DNA of 64,000 bases from Arthrobacter sp. FB24 (GTDB lineage Bacteria > Actinomycetota > Actinomycetes > Actinomycetales > Micrococcaceae): assembly GCF_000196235.1 (NCBI RefSeq), contig NC_008538.1, positions 1-64,000 of the forward strand. The letters run 5' to 3'. The notes beneath the pieces were generated by a model, which saw only the letters and a list, made by a program, of their open reading frames with translations, did no database searches and was not told the DNA's origin. Position 1 is the stretch's first letter, and every line of letters begins with the position of its first letter. Of this stretch, positions 16,626 through 26,000 are shown in pieces. A program made the translations under genes and the position numbers.

Positions 16626-17708
16626 ATGCAATCACGAATGAGCGCGCCTGCGCTGGCCGCCGGCGCCGTCCTTGCACCCGTCGGCTTGGTTCTGTCCATC
16701 ATCCTGTTCGGTGGGGGCTCTCAGGCCGCTGCCGACGTCTGTTCACCGACCGGGTCCAGCGTCAGCGTTGACGCAAACCAGCTGCCCAAGGTCGCTGTCG
16801 CCGGCTACGAAGGAGAACAGCTGAAAAACGCCGCCCTGATCATCAACGCAGGCAAAGCCCTCGGCCTGTCGGCCCGGGGGCAGACGATCGGCGTCATGAC
16901 GGCCATGGGTGAATCCGGGCTGCGTGTCCTGGACTACGGCGACGGCCCGGGACCTGACTCGAGGGGACTGTTCCAGCAGCGCGACAACGGTGCGTGGGGA
17001 ACCTACCCGGACCGCATGAACCCTACGACTTCAGCCATGAGCTTCTTTACCGCCCTGCAGAAGGTCAACGGGTGGGAACAGCTGGAACCCACCACGGCCG
17101 CGCACCGGGTCCAGCGCAACGCCGACCCGTTCCACTACCAGTCCTACTGGGCAGCGGCCGTCGAGGTCGTCGCCGTCCTGGGCGACGTAAAGATCACCGA
17201 TGCCGGCGGGGAAAGCTCCTGCGGCATCCCTGGGCAATCCGGCAAAGACGATGACCTGCCGTGGCGCACGGCCAAGATCTACGAGCCCTCCCCGCTGGGC
17301 ATGTACAACCGCGAATGCGTCGACTTCGCCCTCTGGCGGGTCAACCAGCAGCTGGGCAGCACCGCCGCCCCCTACAAGGTCCTGAACGGCACCTTCCGTC
17401 CTGACGGTGCCGTGCTCGGCTCGGCCCTTACCTGGAAAGACGGCTGGGACGCCAAGGGCTGGCCCACCGGTGGAACACCCCGGGTCGGCGCGGTCGTCTG
17501 GTACTCCCCCGGCACCGGGGGCGCCGACGGCACCTACGGCCACGTCGCCGTCGTCAAAGCCGTCCACGGTGACGGCAGCTTCCTCGAAGAGGGCTACAAC
17601 GGCAACCCCGCCCCGAACGACCACACCTACTACACCCGCACCGTAGAGAACAGCACTCCCAGCGCCTTCCTCTACCTGCCCGGCAGCGACTCACCGGAGG
17701 AACCATGA
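16626..17708 (+). CDS. VirB1-like secreted hydrolase with lysozyme-like and CHAP domains
   Basis: A 360-aa protein that would open peptidoglycan for the transfer apparatus. The N-terminal membrane or signal helix (about 8-36) is followed by a lysozyme-like region (about 55-185) with TIGVMTAMGESGLRVLDYG, DSRGLFQQRDNGAWG and SYWAAAVEVVAVLG. A C-terminal CHAP amidase/peptidase domain (about 225-355) contains the cysteine in NRECVDFALWRVN and the histidine in TYGHVAVVKAV. This two-domain form is standard for actinobacterial conjugation loci. ATG 16626 has AAGGGGG upstream, and its end overlaps the lipoprotein gene by 4 nt (ATGA). Confidence 0.88.
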   Translation: MQSRMSAPALAAGAVLAPVGLVLSIILFGGGSQAAADVCSPTGSSVSVDANQLPKVAVAGYEGEQLKNAALIINAGKALGLSARGQTIGVMTAMGESGLRVLDYGDGPGPDSRGLFQQRDNGAWGTYPDRMNPTTSAMSFFTALQKVNGWEQLEPTTAAHRVQRNADPFHYQSYWAAAVEVVAVLGDVKITDAGGESSCGIPGQSGKDDDLPWRTAKIYEPSPLGMYNRECVDFALWRVNQQLGSTAAPYKVLNGTFRPDGAVLGSALTWKDGWDAKGWPTGGTPRVGAVVWYSPGTGGADGTYGHVAVVKAVHGDGSFLEEGYNGNPAPNDHTYYTRTVENSTPSAFLYLPGSDSPEEP

Positions 17709-18220
17709 AACGCGCCCTGACAGCCCTTACGGCCCTGCTCGTGTGTACCGCGTGCGCGCCGGTATCCAGCACAACACCCGCGGAACCATCGCCCAGCACT
17801 TCCGCCGCCGCCCCAGCCACGCTCAGCGCAGGCGGTAAGCCCCAAGCTCCCGGCGGCACAGCACCGGCCACCCTGGGCATCCCCTGGGACGAAGCAAGCA
17901 AAACAGCCGCGCTCGAGACCGCGACCAACGCCATGACGCTTTACGCCCGTCCCACAGTCCCGGACAAGCAATGGATCCAGGAACTCGGGCAGGTCCTGAC
18001 CGCCCAAGCAACCGCTGATTACCAATACGTTGACCCGGCCAACATCCCGGTCACCAGGATCACCGGAACGGGCCAGCTCAAGATCGATGAGAACAACGGT
18101 TTCGGCTGCCATGTCGTCTTTCCCACCGACGCCGGCGACTACGACGTGCAACTGCTCCGCAGCGCAGCCGACAAACCCTGGCAAGTCAACCGATTTACGC
18201 CCCCGAACGGCACAAAGTAA
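17705..18220 (+). CDS. Lipoprotein of the transfer operon
   Basis: A 171-aa protein with a type II signal peptide. LTALTALLVCTAC ends in a lipobox-like VCTAC with the modified cysteine near 17, followed by a Ser/Thr/Pro/Ala-rich linker to about 60. The mature domain (WDEASKTAALETATNAMTLY, LTAQATADYQYVDPANIPVT, DVQLLRSAADKPWQVNRFTP) is about 110 residues and fits the size of NTF2-like or VirB8-like periplasmic domains; that fold is a guess. Its overlap with the CHAP-protein gene suggests that it acts at the cell surface with that enzyme. Function unknown. Confidence 0.7.
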   Translation: MKRALTALTALLVCTACAPVSSTTPAEPSPSTSAAAPATLSAGGKPQAPGGTAPATLGIPWDEASKTAALETATNAMTLYARPTVPDKQWIQELGQVLTAQATADYQYVDPANIPVTRITGTGQLKIDENNGFGCHVVFPTDAGDYDVQLLRSAADKPWQVNRFTPPNGTK

Positions 18221-18226
18221 GGACAG

Positions 18227-19714
18227 ATGATGGAAACCCAAGCACTCGACTTCCCCAAGATCAACGCCGTTCTACGCACCAACGGAACCGGTGAAGTCAC
18301 CATCAACGGGACCTCCCACGCGATCGAGGCCGCCGACGAAGCCGCCGTCCTAAGCGATGCACTACGGCTCATCACCGAAACCGCTGCTCAGCTCGGCCGA
18401 CCCGTCCGCGTCAGCACCACCGACCCGGACGGACAGGGCCTCATCATCGTCTCCCCCGAAGGCGTCGTCAGCGAGGCCGCCCCGATCAAGCCCACCCCGA
18501 AGCGGGAGCAGGACACCCTGCCCATTACGGCAGCTCCTTCGCTGGAAACGGCCAAGGCCACGACCACGGCCGCGCCTGCACCCACGCCTGCACCCACGCC
18601 TGCACCCACGCCTGTTTCGGTTCCCGACGACTCTCCGTCCGAAGAAGTGCCGGCACAAGCTGCCGACGCCGCACCGTTGACCTTCAGCGCAGCCGTTACA
18701 GCCGCGCCCGCCGGGGCGCCCGCACGGGCTGCCACAGCAGCCGCTGTGGAGCCTGCCACCCGGCGCAGTCTCAAAGACACTTCGTTCCTCATTAGCGCGC
18801 CCGTGCTCCAGCCGGCCACCCGCGGCTGGCGCGGCGTTTTCAGCCGCTTGGGCTTCCGCATGGACCCCTCGGCCGAGGAGCTGGCCGAACGCGAAGACAT
18901 CCGCACAGTGAGCCAGCACTGGCCCGGCCCCCGCACCGTCGCTGTCGTCAACCGCAAGGGCGGAGCAAACAAGACCCCCACCGTCGTCATGCTTTCGGCC
19001 ATCCTGGCCCGCTACAGCGGCGCAGCGACCGTAGCCTGGGACAACAACGAATCACAGGGCACGCTCGGCTGGCGCACCGAAAAGGGCGGCCACAACAACA
19101 GCGTCCTCGATCTCATCGACTCATCAAAGGCGCTGCTATCCCCCAGCGCCCAAGCAGCCGAGATCGCCCAGTTCGTCCACCACCAGACCTCGGACAAGTT
19201 CGACGTCCTGCGCTCAGACGAGAACGAGGAGGGCGACCACGAAGTGACCGCAGAGGAGGTGGACATCGCCCACCAGGTACTCACCCGCTACTACCGTCTG
19301 ATCGTCATGGACTCCGGAAACACGGCCCGCGCCGCGAATTGGCGGCGAATGATCCACCACACCAACCAGCTTGTGGTCCCCGTGACAGCCATCGAAGACC
19401 GCGCCGAAGCCGCGCGCCTGACTCTCCAAACGCTGGAATCCCGTGGCGGCCACGACGCCGAGCTGGCCCGCAACGCCGTCGTCATCGTGTCCGAGTCCAC
19501 CGACGCCAAGCGCAGCATGAGCGGCGATGCGCTCAAGCGCGCCAAGGATGAGGCCCGTCGGATCGCTGACGGCTTTGCCCCGCATGTACGGGCCGTGGTA
19601 CGTATCCCCTACGACCCCGCCCTGGTCAACGGGCCCATCCGCTACGACGCACTCCAGCCCGCCACCCAGCGGGCATGGCTGGCCGCAGCCGCCGCAGTGG
19701 CCAAAGGCTTCTGA
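18227..19714 (+). CDS. MinD/ParA-like ATPase with long Pro/Ala-rich linker
   Basis: A 495-aa protein. An N-terminal domain (1-90) is followed by a low-complexity Ala/Pro/Thr linker (about 90-190) and a ParA/MinD-type ATPase domain. The deviant Walker A is VVNRKGGANKTPTVVML near 241, followed by VAWDNNESQGTLGWR and YRLIVMDSGNTARAANWRRM. Proteins of this design occur in actinobacterial transfer operons and are distinct from the plasmid's partition ParA at 50588. A role in positioning or loading the transfer machinery is inference. The start is ATG 18227 or 18230, after AAGGACAG. Confidence 0.78.
   Translation: MMETQALDFPKINAVLRTNGTGEVTINGTSHAIEAADEAAVLSDALRLITETAAQLGRPVRVSTTDPDGQGLIIVSPEGVVSEAAPIKPTPKREQDTLPITAAPSLETAKATTTAAPAPTPAPTPAPTPVSVPDDSPSEEVPAQAADAAPLTFSAAVTAAPAGAPARAATAAAVEPATRRSLKDTSFLISAPVLQPATRGWRGVFSRLGFRMDPSAEELAEREDIRTVSQHWPGPRTVAVVNRKGGANKTPTVVMLSAILARYSGAATVAWDNNESQGTLGWRTEKGGHNNSVLDLIDSSKALLSPSAQAAEIAQFVHHQTSDKFDVLRSDENEEGDHEVTAEEVDIAHQVLTRYYRLIVMDSGNTARAANWRRMIHHTNQLVVPVTAIEDRAEAARLTLQTLESRGGHDAELARNAVVIVSESTDAKRSMSGDALKRAKDEARRIADGFAPHVRAVVRIPYDPALVNGPIRYDALQPATQRAWLAAAAAVAKGF
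18575..18610 (+). repeat. Three tandem 12-bp repeats in the MinD-like gene
   Basis: The unit CCTGCACCCACG occurs three times without interruption and continues with CCTG. It encodes the APTP repeats of the linker, so copy number changes keep the reading frame. Confidence 0.85.
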
Positions 19715-19760
19715 CCTCGTCTCATGGGAACGACACGCCGAACAGACCGCGCAGTTAACG

Positions 19761-19770
19761 GTACCGGTAC
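19761..19770. promoter_or_regulatory. GTACCGGTAC palindrome before the RHH gene
   Basis: A perfect 10-bp palindrome lies immediately upstream of a TATAGG -10-like element (19772-19777) and the ATG at 19787. It shares TACCGG/CCGGTA with the palindrome at the replication-gene start, so it is a likely operator for the RHH protein encoded here. Confidence 0.5.
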
Positions 19771-19786
19771 GTATAGGCTCGGGCTT

Positions 19787-20032
19787 ATGAGTACAGCCAT
19801 CCACAGACGCGTACGGGGTACAGGGGCCGGCAACGTCGTCCTCAAAGTTGACGTTGCTGCCGATGCTAAAGCTCTGGTGGAACGTCTTGCCGCCCACATG
19901 GGGCTCTCCAAAGGACAAGCGGCCGAACGCCTCCTGCTGAGCATCCGGCTGGATGCTCGCGGGTTGCCGATTTGGCCTGACATAGACGACCACCACGAAC
20001 AAGGAGCTTTGCCTATCGATAAGGCTTCTTAA
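19787..20032 (+). CDS. CopG-like ribbon-helix-helix protein
   Basis: An 81-aa protein. The RHH core is NVVLKVDVAADAKALVERLA followed by AHMGLSKGQAAERLLLSI: a short beta strand, helix, turn and helix as in CopG/Arc-type repressors. A basic N-terminus (RRVRG) precedes it. It lies directly upstream of the replication gene, the classic copG-rep arrangement, so control of replication-protein synthesis is the best guess. The start at ATG 19787 is chosen because it sits just behind a palindrome and -10-like element; an upstream in-frame GTG/ATG would lie within the promoter. A hairpin follows the stop. Confidence 0.75.
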   Translation: MSTAIHRRVRGTGAGNVVLKVDVAADAKALVERLAAHMGLSKGQAAERLLLSIRLDARGLPIWPDIDDHHEQGALPIDKAS

Positions 20033-20040
20033 CGGAAGAA

Positions 20041-20063
20041 GGCCCCTCCTAAAAGGAGGGACC
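20041..20063 (+). terminator. Hairpin after the RHH gene
   Basis: GGCCCCTCCT, loop AAA, AGGAGGGACC forms a 10-bp stem with one mismatch. It starts eight bases after the RHH stop. There is no long T-run, so it may attenuate rather than fully stop transcription into the replication gene. Confidence 0.55.
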
Positions 20064-20173
20064 TTCCTAATCCTTCGCTCAGATCTCTCATCCGCCAAGA
20101 TCCGGATCCGAGCTGTTACAACACCCACGCAGTGGGTGCCATTTGTGTTACCTCGAAAGGAACTACTGTCCTT

Positions 20174-22039
20174 ATGGTACCGGAACCGGTATTGGCGTCA
20201 ACGCACGCCCTTGTGGGTGTCGCTCCACATCCGAGACCAGAAGATGCTTGGAGTCTTGCTCCGCTGATTGCCGGCACCCCTTCGTACCGTTTGGGGCGTT
20301 GGATTGGGCAGAGGTTTCAATATCCTCGGCCGGAGCAGGCGCCGAGGATCACTCGCTCTTTGCCGGAACATCCTGCCGCTGTGATGGTGCACGGCGCGGA
20401 TGGCCGCGTCTCCACGCTGTGCCTGGACTTTGACACCTCCAAGGCACTGAAGGGCGTGGTGGACTCGGACGCGGTCCGGGTGGGTCGGTTGTTGGCGGAG
20501 TGCGGCATGAGGTTTGTGGAGGATTTCTCCCCCAGCGGTGGACGACACCTGTACGTCCCGCTGCAAGACCGGATGGACGCGGCCGAGGCCCGGGAACTGA
20601 TCGAAGCGCTAACCCTGATGGCCAGCAGTCTTGACCCAAGCCCGCACCAGAACATCACCGACGGGTGTATCCGTGTCCCAGGAAGCATCCACAAGTCCGG
20701 TGGCCATCAAACCCTCATCACTCCCCTAGCCCAGGCGTACGGCATCCTGCGCCGCCGCAACCCAGCGCAAGGATTGGTGAAGCTGCGCGCGGCGTTGGCG
20801 CCGGAACTGGCCCGCAAGCGCGTGCTCAAGGCCCGGGTAGCGAAGACCGTGGCCGTTCAACGGACCGGCGGGCTACCGGCGCTGCTACTGGAGTCCCGTA
20901 GCGAGACCCCGCTACGCCGGATCGCCCGGACCGGCTTGTACGACACGGCTAGGTACAAGAGCCCGTCCGAGGCCCGGATGGCGGTGCTGAACCACTTCAG
21001 CGCCTGTGGCTGGTCCCTGCAGCACGTGAAGAACGAACTCGCTGGCCAGTTCCCAGGCCTGGCTGCCCTCTACGGATCTGCAGAACGCCAGGCAAGGCTC
21101 CTTCCCTACGAGTGGGCCAAAGCCCAGGCCTTCACCAGCACAGCTTCCAGCAAGCGAAAACCACTCCCCCCTCAACGGAGGGAAAAGAGTGCACTTATTA
21201 ACAACACGAGCCCGACTTTACTCACAGGGGGGGCGGATAAGACTAGCAGCGTCGCTGTGCACCAACTTGTGAACGATTTGGAAAATGTTCTCTACGCAGT
21301 TCTCGACCACAGCCTCCAAAAACGCGGCCGTGAAGGCCTCAGCCTGCGCTTACTGATCCGCGGACTGCTGGGATACATGCGGGCCAAGGAAACTGACATT
21401 CTCGACGTCGGTTGCCGCACTCTTGCTGTAGCGATGGGCAAACACCATGTCACCATCGCCAGGCTGCTGCCTATTCTGGTTCAGGCTTCTGACGGGATCC
21501 TCACCAAGATCGCGGACGCACGTCAGAAGGCGGCCGACGTCTATCTCCTCCAACTCCCCGAGCGTTATCAACAGCTTGCACGGGAACTGACCTGGAGGAA
21601 AGGAAAAATTCACGCCATCCGACCCGTGTTTCGGGCTTTGGGAGACGCCGCTGCCCTGGCCTATGAGGCAATTGAACGCGGCCGCTACTCCCTCACGACC
21701 GCAGAAGTCGTCCGTAACAGTGGCGTCAGCCGCAACGCCTGCTCGGCCGCCTTGGCTGAGATGGAAACGCTCGGCATGATTCAGCGTCACGGCGGAACCT
21801 GGAGAACCACCGCGGTGAACCTTCGCACGCTTGCCGCGAGGCTCGGAGTGCTCGACGACTACCTTGACCACATCCGCCGGAACCGCCATGAGCGGGCGAT
21901 CTGGCATGCCTACCTCGAAAGGTTTAAGAGGACACTGCAGTTTGGGATCGTTGAAGCAGACATGTTTGATCCTGAAAGGGATGAATATTGGCCACCACCG
22001 GATGATGCGGCGGTGTGGCGGTTACGCCAGTCGGCATAA
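20174..22039 (+). CDS. Primase-like plasmid replication protein
   Basis: A 621-aa protein. The N-terminal part looks like an archaeo-eukaryotic-type primase/polymerase domain: the DxD-like acidic pair is in LCLDFDTSKA near 86, the sxH-type motif in SPSGGRHLYVPLQDR near 122, and GCIRVPGSIHKSGGHQTLI near 175. The C-terminal third contains a winged-helix region (YSLTTAEVVRNSGVSRNACS, then LAEMETLGMIQRHGGTW). Such fusions serve as replication initiators or primases of actinobacterial plasmids. ATG 20174 lies within the TACCGGAA palindrome; a start at 20132 would lack a ribosome-binding site. The CopG-like gene upstream and par locus downstream support a replication role. Confidence 0.75.
   Translation: MVPEPVLASTHALVGVAPHPRPEDAWSLAPLIAGTPSYRLGRWIGQRFQYPRPEQAPRITRSLPEHPAAVMVHGADGRVSTLCLDFDTSKALKGVVDSDAVRVGRLLAECGMRFVEDFSPSGGRHLYVPLQDRMDAAEARELIEALTLMASSLDPSPHQNITDGCIRVPGSIHKSGGHQTLITPLAQAYGILRRRNPAQGLVKLRAALAPELARKRVLKARVAKTVAVQRTGGLPALLLESRSETPLRRIARTGLYDTARYKSPSEARMAVLNHFSACGWSLQHVKNELAGQFPGLAALYGSAERQARLLPYEWAKAQAFTSTASSKRKPLPPQRREKSALINNTSPTLLTGGADKTSSVAVHQLVNDLENVLYAVLDHSLQKRGREGLSLRLLIRGLLGYMRAKETDILDVGCRTLAVAMGKHHVTIARLLPILVQASDGILTKIADARQKAADVYLLQLPERYQQLARELTWRKGKIHAIRPVFRALGDAAALAYEAIERGRYSLTTAEVVRNSGVSRNACSAALAEMETLGMIQRHGGTWRTTAVNLRTLAARLGVLDDYLDHIRRNRHERAIWHAYLERFKRTLQFGIVEADMFDPERDEYWPPPDDAAVWRLRQSA
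20178..20191. promoter_or_regulatory. TACCGG-AA-CCGGTA palindrome at the replication-gene start
   Basis: Perfect 6-bp arms are separated by AA and begin four bases after the A of the start codon. Binding here by the RHH protein would block translation or transcription of the replication gene. The half-sites match the palindrome at 19761. Confidence 0.5.
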
Positions 22040-22152
22040 GTTTCTGGTGGAGTTCACGAGCGTGGGTGGCTTGTTGCGCTGCCTCTAGGCCGTTGATTCC
22101 GAGGTCACTTACGTGAGTGCTACCGAACTGCTAGCGCTTTGATATCCGTGCG

Positions 22153-22219
22153 CTAGCTGTAATTCCCACGGAGGTTGTGAACGCGGCTGATGGGAGTTTT
22201 TCCTCCGATGCCGGTATGA
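22153..22219 (-). pseudogene. C-terminal end of the split IS481 transposase
   Basis: Read on the minus strand after the fragment at 48932, this encodes HTGIGGKTPISRVHNLRGNY and then S and a stop, the normal end of an IS481-family transposase. The frame joins exactly to ...QYNHHRT once one TATGA copy is removed. Confidence 0.9.
22215..22219. repeat. Target-site duplication TATGA, left copy
   Basis: It directly abuts the left inverted repeat of the Tn3-family transposon and is identical to 48932-48936. A 5-bp duplication is the Tn3-family hallmark. Confidence 0.93.
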
Positions 22220-22257
22220 GGGGTGGCTTGTGAAAAAGTGAAATATCCGACGTTAAG
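22220..22257 (+). repeat. Tn3-family left inverted repeat
   Basis: 38 bp beginning GGGGTGGCTTGTGAAAAAGT. It differs from the right repeat at positions 7, 9, 34 and 37. The tnpA stop codon lies within it. Confidence 0.93.
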
Positions 22258-25219
22258 GTTTTGCCGGGCGGCGTAGTGGCCTGTATTTGCCGGGTTTGAT
22301 CTGGTTGGCGCGGGGCCAGGTGTAGTCGCCGGTGAGGTTGATGTGTTCCCAGCCCAGGGGTGAGAGGAACCGCAGCAGGTCAGGGTCCGTGGCGTTCCCG
22401 TCCTTATTGAGGGTGGTGATGGTGCGGTCGAGGTAGACGGTGTTCCAGAGAATAATGGCCGCGGTGAGAAGGTTCAGTCCGCTGGCGCGGTAGCGTTGCT
22501 GTTCGAAGGAGCGGTCGCGGATTTCGCCGAGGCGGTTGAAGAAGACGGCCCGGGCGAGGGTGTTCCGGGCCTCGCCCTTGTTCAGGCCGGCCGTGACTTT
22601 GCGGCGCAGGCCGGGGTTCTGGAGCCAGTCCAGCAGGAAGAGGGTCCGCTCCAGTCTGCCCAGCTCCCGCAGCGCGAGTGCGAGCCCGTTCTGGCGCGGG
22701 TAGGCGCCGAGTTTTCGCATCATCAGGGACGCGGTCACGGTGCCGGTCTTGATGGACGCGGCGAGGCGGAGGATTTCATCCCAATGCAGGGCAATCATTT
22801 TCGTGTTGATGGTCCCGCCGATCAGCGGCGCCAACGTGGCAAGTCCCGGATCGGTGGTAGGTGTGTAGAGACGGGTGTCGCCGATGTTGCGGATCCGTGG
22901 GGCGAACCGGTACCCGAGCAGGTGCATAAGAGCGAAGAGGTGATCGGTGAATCCGGCCGTATCCGTGTAGTGCTCCTGGATCGCCAGGTCGGACTCGTGG
23001 TAGAGCAGCCCGTCCAGGACGTAGGTCGCGTCGCGGTCGCCGACGTTGACGAGCTTGCTGTGGAAGGGCGAGTACTGGTCCGAGATGTGTGTGTAGATCA
23101 GCCGGCCGGGCTCGGCACCGTACTTGGGGTTCACATGCCCGGTGGATTCGGCTTTGCTGCTGGCACGGAACCGCTGCCCGTCCGATGAGGAGGTGGTCCC
23201 GTCGCCCCACTGTGCGGCGAAGGGGTGTCCGTGCTGGGTGTTCACCAGTTCCGCCAGAGCGGCGCTGTAGGTTTCGTCCCGGATGTAGGAGGCCTGGTGG
23301 CGGTCCAGCTGGGCGTAGCTGACGCCGGTGCATGACTCGGCCATCTTCGTCAGGCCCAGGTTGATTCCGTCCGCGAGGATGGCGGTGAGAAGAAGTTGCT
23401 TGTCTTTGGAGGGCTGGCCGGATTTCAGGCTGGTGAAATGGCGGGTGAACCCGGTCCAGCCATCAACTTCCATCAACAGATCGGTGATCCGGATCCGCGG
23501 AAACATTGCGCTTGCCTGATCGATCAGTGGCTGCGCGTGTTTTGGCACGATTGTCTCCAGCGGGGTGATTTTCACGCCCTTGTCCGTGACCATCACCCCG
23601 GGCAGTTCATCGCGGGAGGCGAGGTCGTTGACATGGTGCAGCCGTTCGTTGAGCAGGGCCAGCCGGTTCTGGAGATAGCTTTCGCCGCCGTCGGTCGTGA
23701 CCAGAGGCAGCTTCCCGGTGGTTTTCATAACCGTGTAGTCAGGACCGGCAAGAAGGTAGTCATCGAAGTCACGGAATTGACGGGATCCGGTGACCCACAA
23801 GTCTCCGGAACGAAGCGCATTCTTTAGTTCCGCGAGGGCACAGAACTCGTAGAAGCCCCGGTCTATGCCGTTTTCCGTGAAGACCAGCGGCTTCCACCGG
23901 GGCCGGACGAACGAGGTGGGCGCATCGTCGGGGATTTTTCGGGCTCCGGCGGTGTTCAGGGTGCGGACGAGGTTGATTGCTGCCAGCAGGTCCTGTGCCG
24001 CCGGGGCCGCGTTGAGGTCAAGGACGGCAAGAAATGCCGGGGTGTAGCGGCGCAGGGTGGTGAAGTGGGCGCTGACGAGGGCGAGGGGGTCCTCGAGGGC
24101 CGGGCGGGTCAGTTCCTTGGCGTGGGCGATGCTTTCGGCCAGGGATTCCCAGCCGATGGCCGTTTCGATGGCGGCGAAGGGATCTTCGCCGTTTTCCTTG
24201 GCCTCAAAGAGGGCATCACCGAGCCTGGAATGGATGCGCATCATGGCGGCGACGGTGGAGCGGGATGCCAGGGTGGCCTGGTTTTGCTTGTTCTGTGCGG
24301 TCCGGATGAGCCGGCCGATGATCCGGTCGTGCAGATCGATGATTTCGTCGGTGACGGTGGCCATGCTTTCGGTGGCCATGGCGAAGAGGGTCGCGTACCG
24401 GCGTGCCGGTTCAAATCTGGCCAGATCCGCCGCGGTCATCGAGGCACCCTCCCGGGCAAGCTTCAGCAACCTGTTCCGATGAACCAGCCGTCCCGCAGCC
24501 CAGGGCAGCTCCAGCGCACGCCAGGTGGTGAGCCGGTCGATGTGCTCATTCATCGCCCGCGCGTTGGGTCGCAGCGGCGCCTGCCGCAGCCAACCGATTT
24601 CCGTCAGAGAACTATCGCGGCGGCGGCGCAGCAGCCCGTCGAGGCGTTGCCGGTGACCCACGGTCAGCTGCTCACCCAAAGTGAGGTAAATCCGCCTATT
24701 GGCCCTGGTCAGCGCCTGCGCACAGGCCTTTTCAATGACCCCGATCCCGGGCAACGCGACCTTCCTTGCCTGCAGGAAATCCCTCGCGCTTTCGACCAGG
24801 ACCAGGCCCTTGTCCGTGTGCGCAGCCACAACACCCACATGCTCCACGAGCCAGCGGTAGTCCGCGATGCCGAACGCTGACATGCCCAGATACCCGCGGA
24901 TCTCCCGTCCATGCTCCTGCCGCGTTTCCTCACGTGTTCCATACTCGTCCCAGGCATCAATGGAAACGCCCAGGCTGGAGGCCAGCCAGGCAATGAGTTC
25001 CGGCGGCACGTCGGTGTCGTCGGCCAGCCCGATGCCCGGGTGGCGCAGCAGACACAGCTGGACCGCAAAGCCCAGCCTGTTCGCGTCCCCGCGGCGTTGC
25101 CGGATCAACGACATATCCGCATCACTGAGCGTGTAGTGGGCTGCAAGGTCCTCTGTTTCAGCGGGCATTGCCAGGATTTGGCCGCGCTCGGCAGCCGTGA
25201 GCAAAGAACGCAGAGCCAA
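22253..25219 (-). CDS. tnpA: Tn3-family transposase TnpA
   Basis: A 988-aa protein of full Tn3 TnpA length, which catalyses replicative transposition using the 38-bp ends. The N-terminal DNA-binding part includes [20 protein letters not shown] and [13 protein letters not shown]. The C-terminal DDE domain includes [48 protein letters not shown] and [20 protein letters not shown]. It starts at TTG 25219 with AGGAGACATGAG upstream; the first internal ATG would remove 17 conserved residues. No frameshift is visible, so it is probably active. The resolvase gene lies 75 bases upstream on the same strand. Confidence 0.95.
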   Translation of the reverse strand: MALRSLLTAAERGQILAMPAETEDLAAHYTLSDADMSLIRQRRGDANRLGFAVQLCLLRHPGIGLADDTDVPPELIAWLASSLGVSIDAWDEYGTREETRQEHGREIRGYLGMSAFGIADYRWLVEHVGVVAAHTDKGLVLVESARDFLQARKVALPGIGVIEKACAQALTRANRRIYLTLGEQLTVGHRQRLDGLLRRRRDSSLTEIGWLRQAPLRPNARAMNEHIDRLTTWRALELPWAAGRLVHRNRLLKLAREGASMTAADLARFEPARRYATLFAMATESMATVTDEIIDLHDRIIGRLIRTAQNKQNQATLASRSTVAAMMRIHSRLGDALFEAKENGEDPFAAIETAIGWESLAESIAHAKELTRPALEDPLALVSAHFTTLRRYTPAFLAVLDLNAAPAAQDLLAAINLVRTLNTAGARKIPDDAPTSFVRPRWKPLVFTENGIDRGFYEFCALAELKNALRSGDLWVTGSRQFRDFDDYLLAGPDYTVMKTTGKLPLVTTDGGESYLQNRLALLNERLHHVNDLASRDELPGVMVTDKGVKITPLETIVPKHAQPLIDQASAMFPRIRITDLLMEVDGWTGFTRHFTSLKSGQPSKDKQLLLTAILADGINLGLTKMAESCTGVSYAQLDRHQASYIRDETYSAALAELVNTQHGHPFAAQWGDGTTSSSDGQRFRASSKAESTGHVNPKYGAEPGRLIYTHISDQYSPFHSKLVNVGDRDATYVLDGLLYHESDLAIQEHYTDTAGFTDHLFALMHLLGYRFAPRIRNIGDTRLYTPTTDPGLATLAPLIGGTINTKMIALHWDEILRLAASIKTGTVTASLMMRKLGAYPRQNGLALALRELGRLERTLFLLDWLQNPGLRRKVTAGLNKGEARNTLARAVFFNRLGEIRDRSFEQQRYRASGLNLLTAAIILWNTVYLDRTITTLNKDGNATDPDLLRFLSPLGWEHINLTGDYTWPRANQIKPGKYRPLRRPAKP

Positions 25220-25294
25220 CTCATGTCTCCTTTGCCGCTACGTTGCCGCCCCACGGGGTCAGCATCTGTACCTGCAGCAGCGGACGGCCACCGC

Positions 25295-25867
25295 TCATGG
25301 CTTCGCCAAGTGCCGGTAGATGGTGGGCCGGGTGACGCCGAATTCCTGGGCGATGTGCTCGACGGTGTGGGCCCGTTTCCCGTCGGCGTTTTTCTCCTCG
25401 TACATTTCCCGGGCAAGCCTGACCTGGCGGGGGCCGAGTTTTGGTTTCTGTCCGCCGGTCCTGCCCCGCGCACGTGCGGCGGCCAGCCCGTCCCGGGTTC
25501 GTTCGGACATGAGGGCGTGTTCGAACTCGGCGATCGATCCGAGGATCTGGAAGAACATCCGGCCGATGGCGGTGGATGTGTCGATGCCCTGGTCCAGGAC
25601 GATCAGGTCCACACCGCGTTCCTGCAGCGTCTTGGACAGGTCGATGAGGTGCTCCAGGGACCGCCCGAGCCGGTCGAGTTTGGTGACGACGAGCTGGTCG
25701 CCTTCCCTGTTTGCGGAGAGCAGGGCCTTGTCGAGTTCGGGTCTGCGGGAGAGCTTTCCGGAGGCTGTGTCGATGTAGACCTGATCGCAGCCGGCCGCTG
25801 TCAGGGCGTCGTGTTGGGCTTCGGGGTGCTGGTCACGGGTGGAGACCCGACCGTATCCGATTCGCAT
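25295..25867 (-). CDS. tnpR: Serine resolvase/invertase of the Tn3-family transposon
   Basis: A 190-aa serine recombinase that would resolve transposition cointegrates. MRIGYGRVSTRDQ carries the catalytic serine (residue 9), and VVTKLDRLGRSLEHL, GRMFFQILGSIAEFEHALMS and ERTRDGLAAARARGR follow. A C-terminal HTH (AHTVEHIAQEFGVTRPTIYR) completes it. ATG 25867 is chosen over the upstream TTG 25873 because it gives the standard N-terminus. The region upstream has repeated CGTTAC motifs expected of a res site. Confidence 0.93.
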   Translation of the reverse strand: MRIGYGRVSTRDQHPEAQHDALTAAGCDQVYIDTASGKLSRRPELDKALLSANREGDQLVVTKLDRLGRSLEHLIDLSKTLQERGVDLIVLDQGIDTSTAIGRMFFQILGSIAEFEHALMSERTRDGLAAARARGRTGGQKPKLGPRQVRLAREMYEEKNADGKRAHTVEHIAQEFGVTRPTIYRHLAKP

Positions 25868-25873
25868 GACCAA

Positions 25874-26000
25874 AACGTATCACTAACCCTGCTGTACGTT
25901 ACACAGCCGCGTACACGGCAAGCGTTACAAAGCTGACCGCGTGGTTCCGCGGTTCCGAAAAACCGGTCCGAAGTGTCTTGTGAACGATCGTTACCGGACA
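25874..26000. promoter_or_regulatory. Candidate res site upstream of the resolvase gene
   Basis: CGTTAC occurs at 25897, 25923 and 25989, the last within the palindrome AACGATCGTT. Res sites of Tn3-family elements contain three resolvase dimer sites directly upstream of tnpR. The subsite assignment is tentative. From 26001 to 26442 I see no gene. Confidence 0.45.

Larger units (their letters stand above)
22142..22219 (-). mobile_element. IS481-family element, left fragment
   Basis: Positions 22142-22182 are a perfect inverted copy of 49927-49967, 41 bp long, and form one IS terminus. The fragment ends in TATGA, one copy of the Tn3 target duplication. The rest of the element is at 48932-49967. 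Without the transposon the IS would be 1,109 bp long. Confidence 0.9.

Noticed and set aside
22151..22156. GCTAGC at both IS481 ends as a target duplication
   Set aside because: The hexamer is its own reverse complement, and the inverted repeat continues on its outer side, so it belongs to the 41-bp terminus rather than being a direct duplication.
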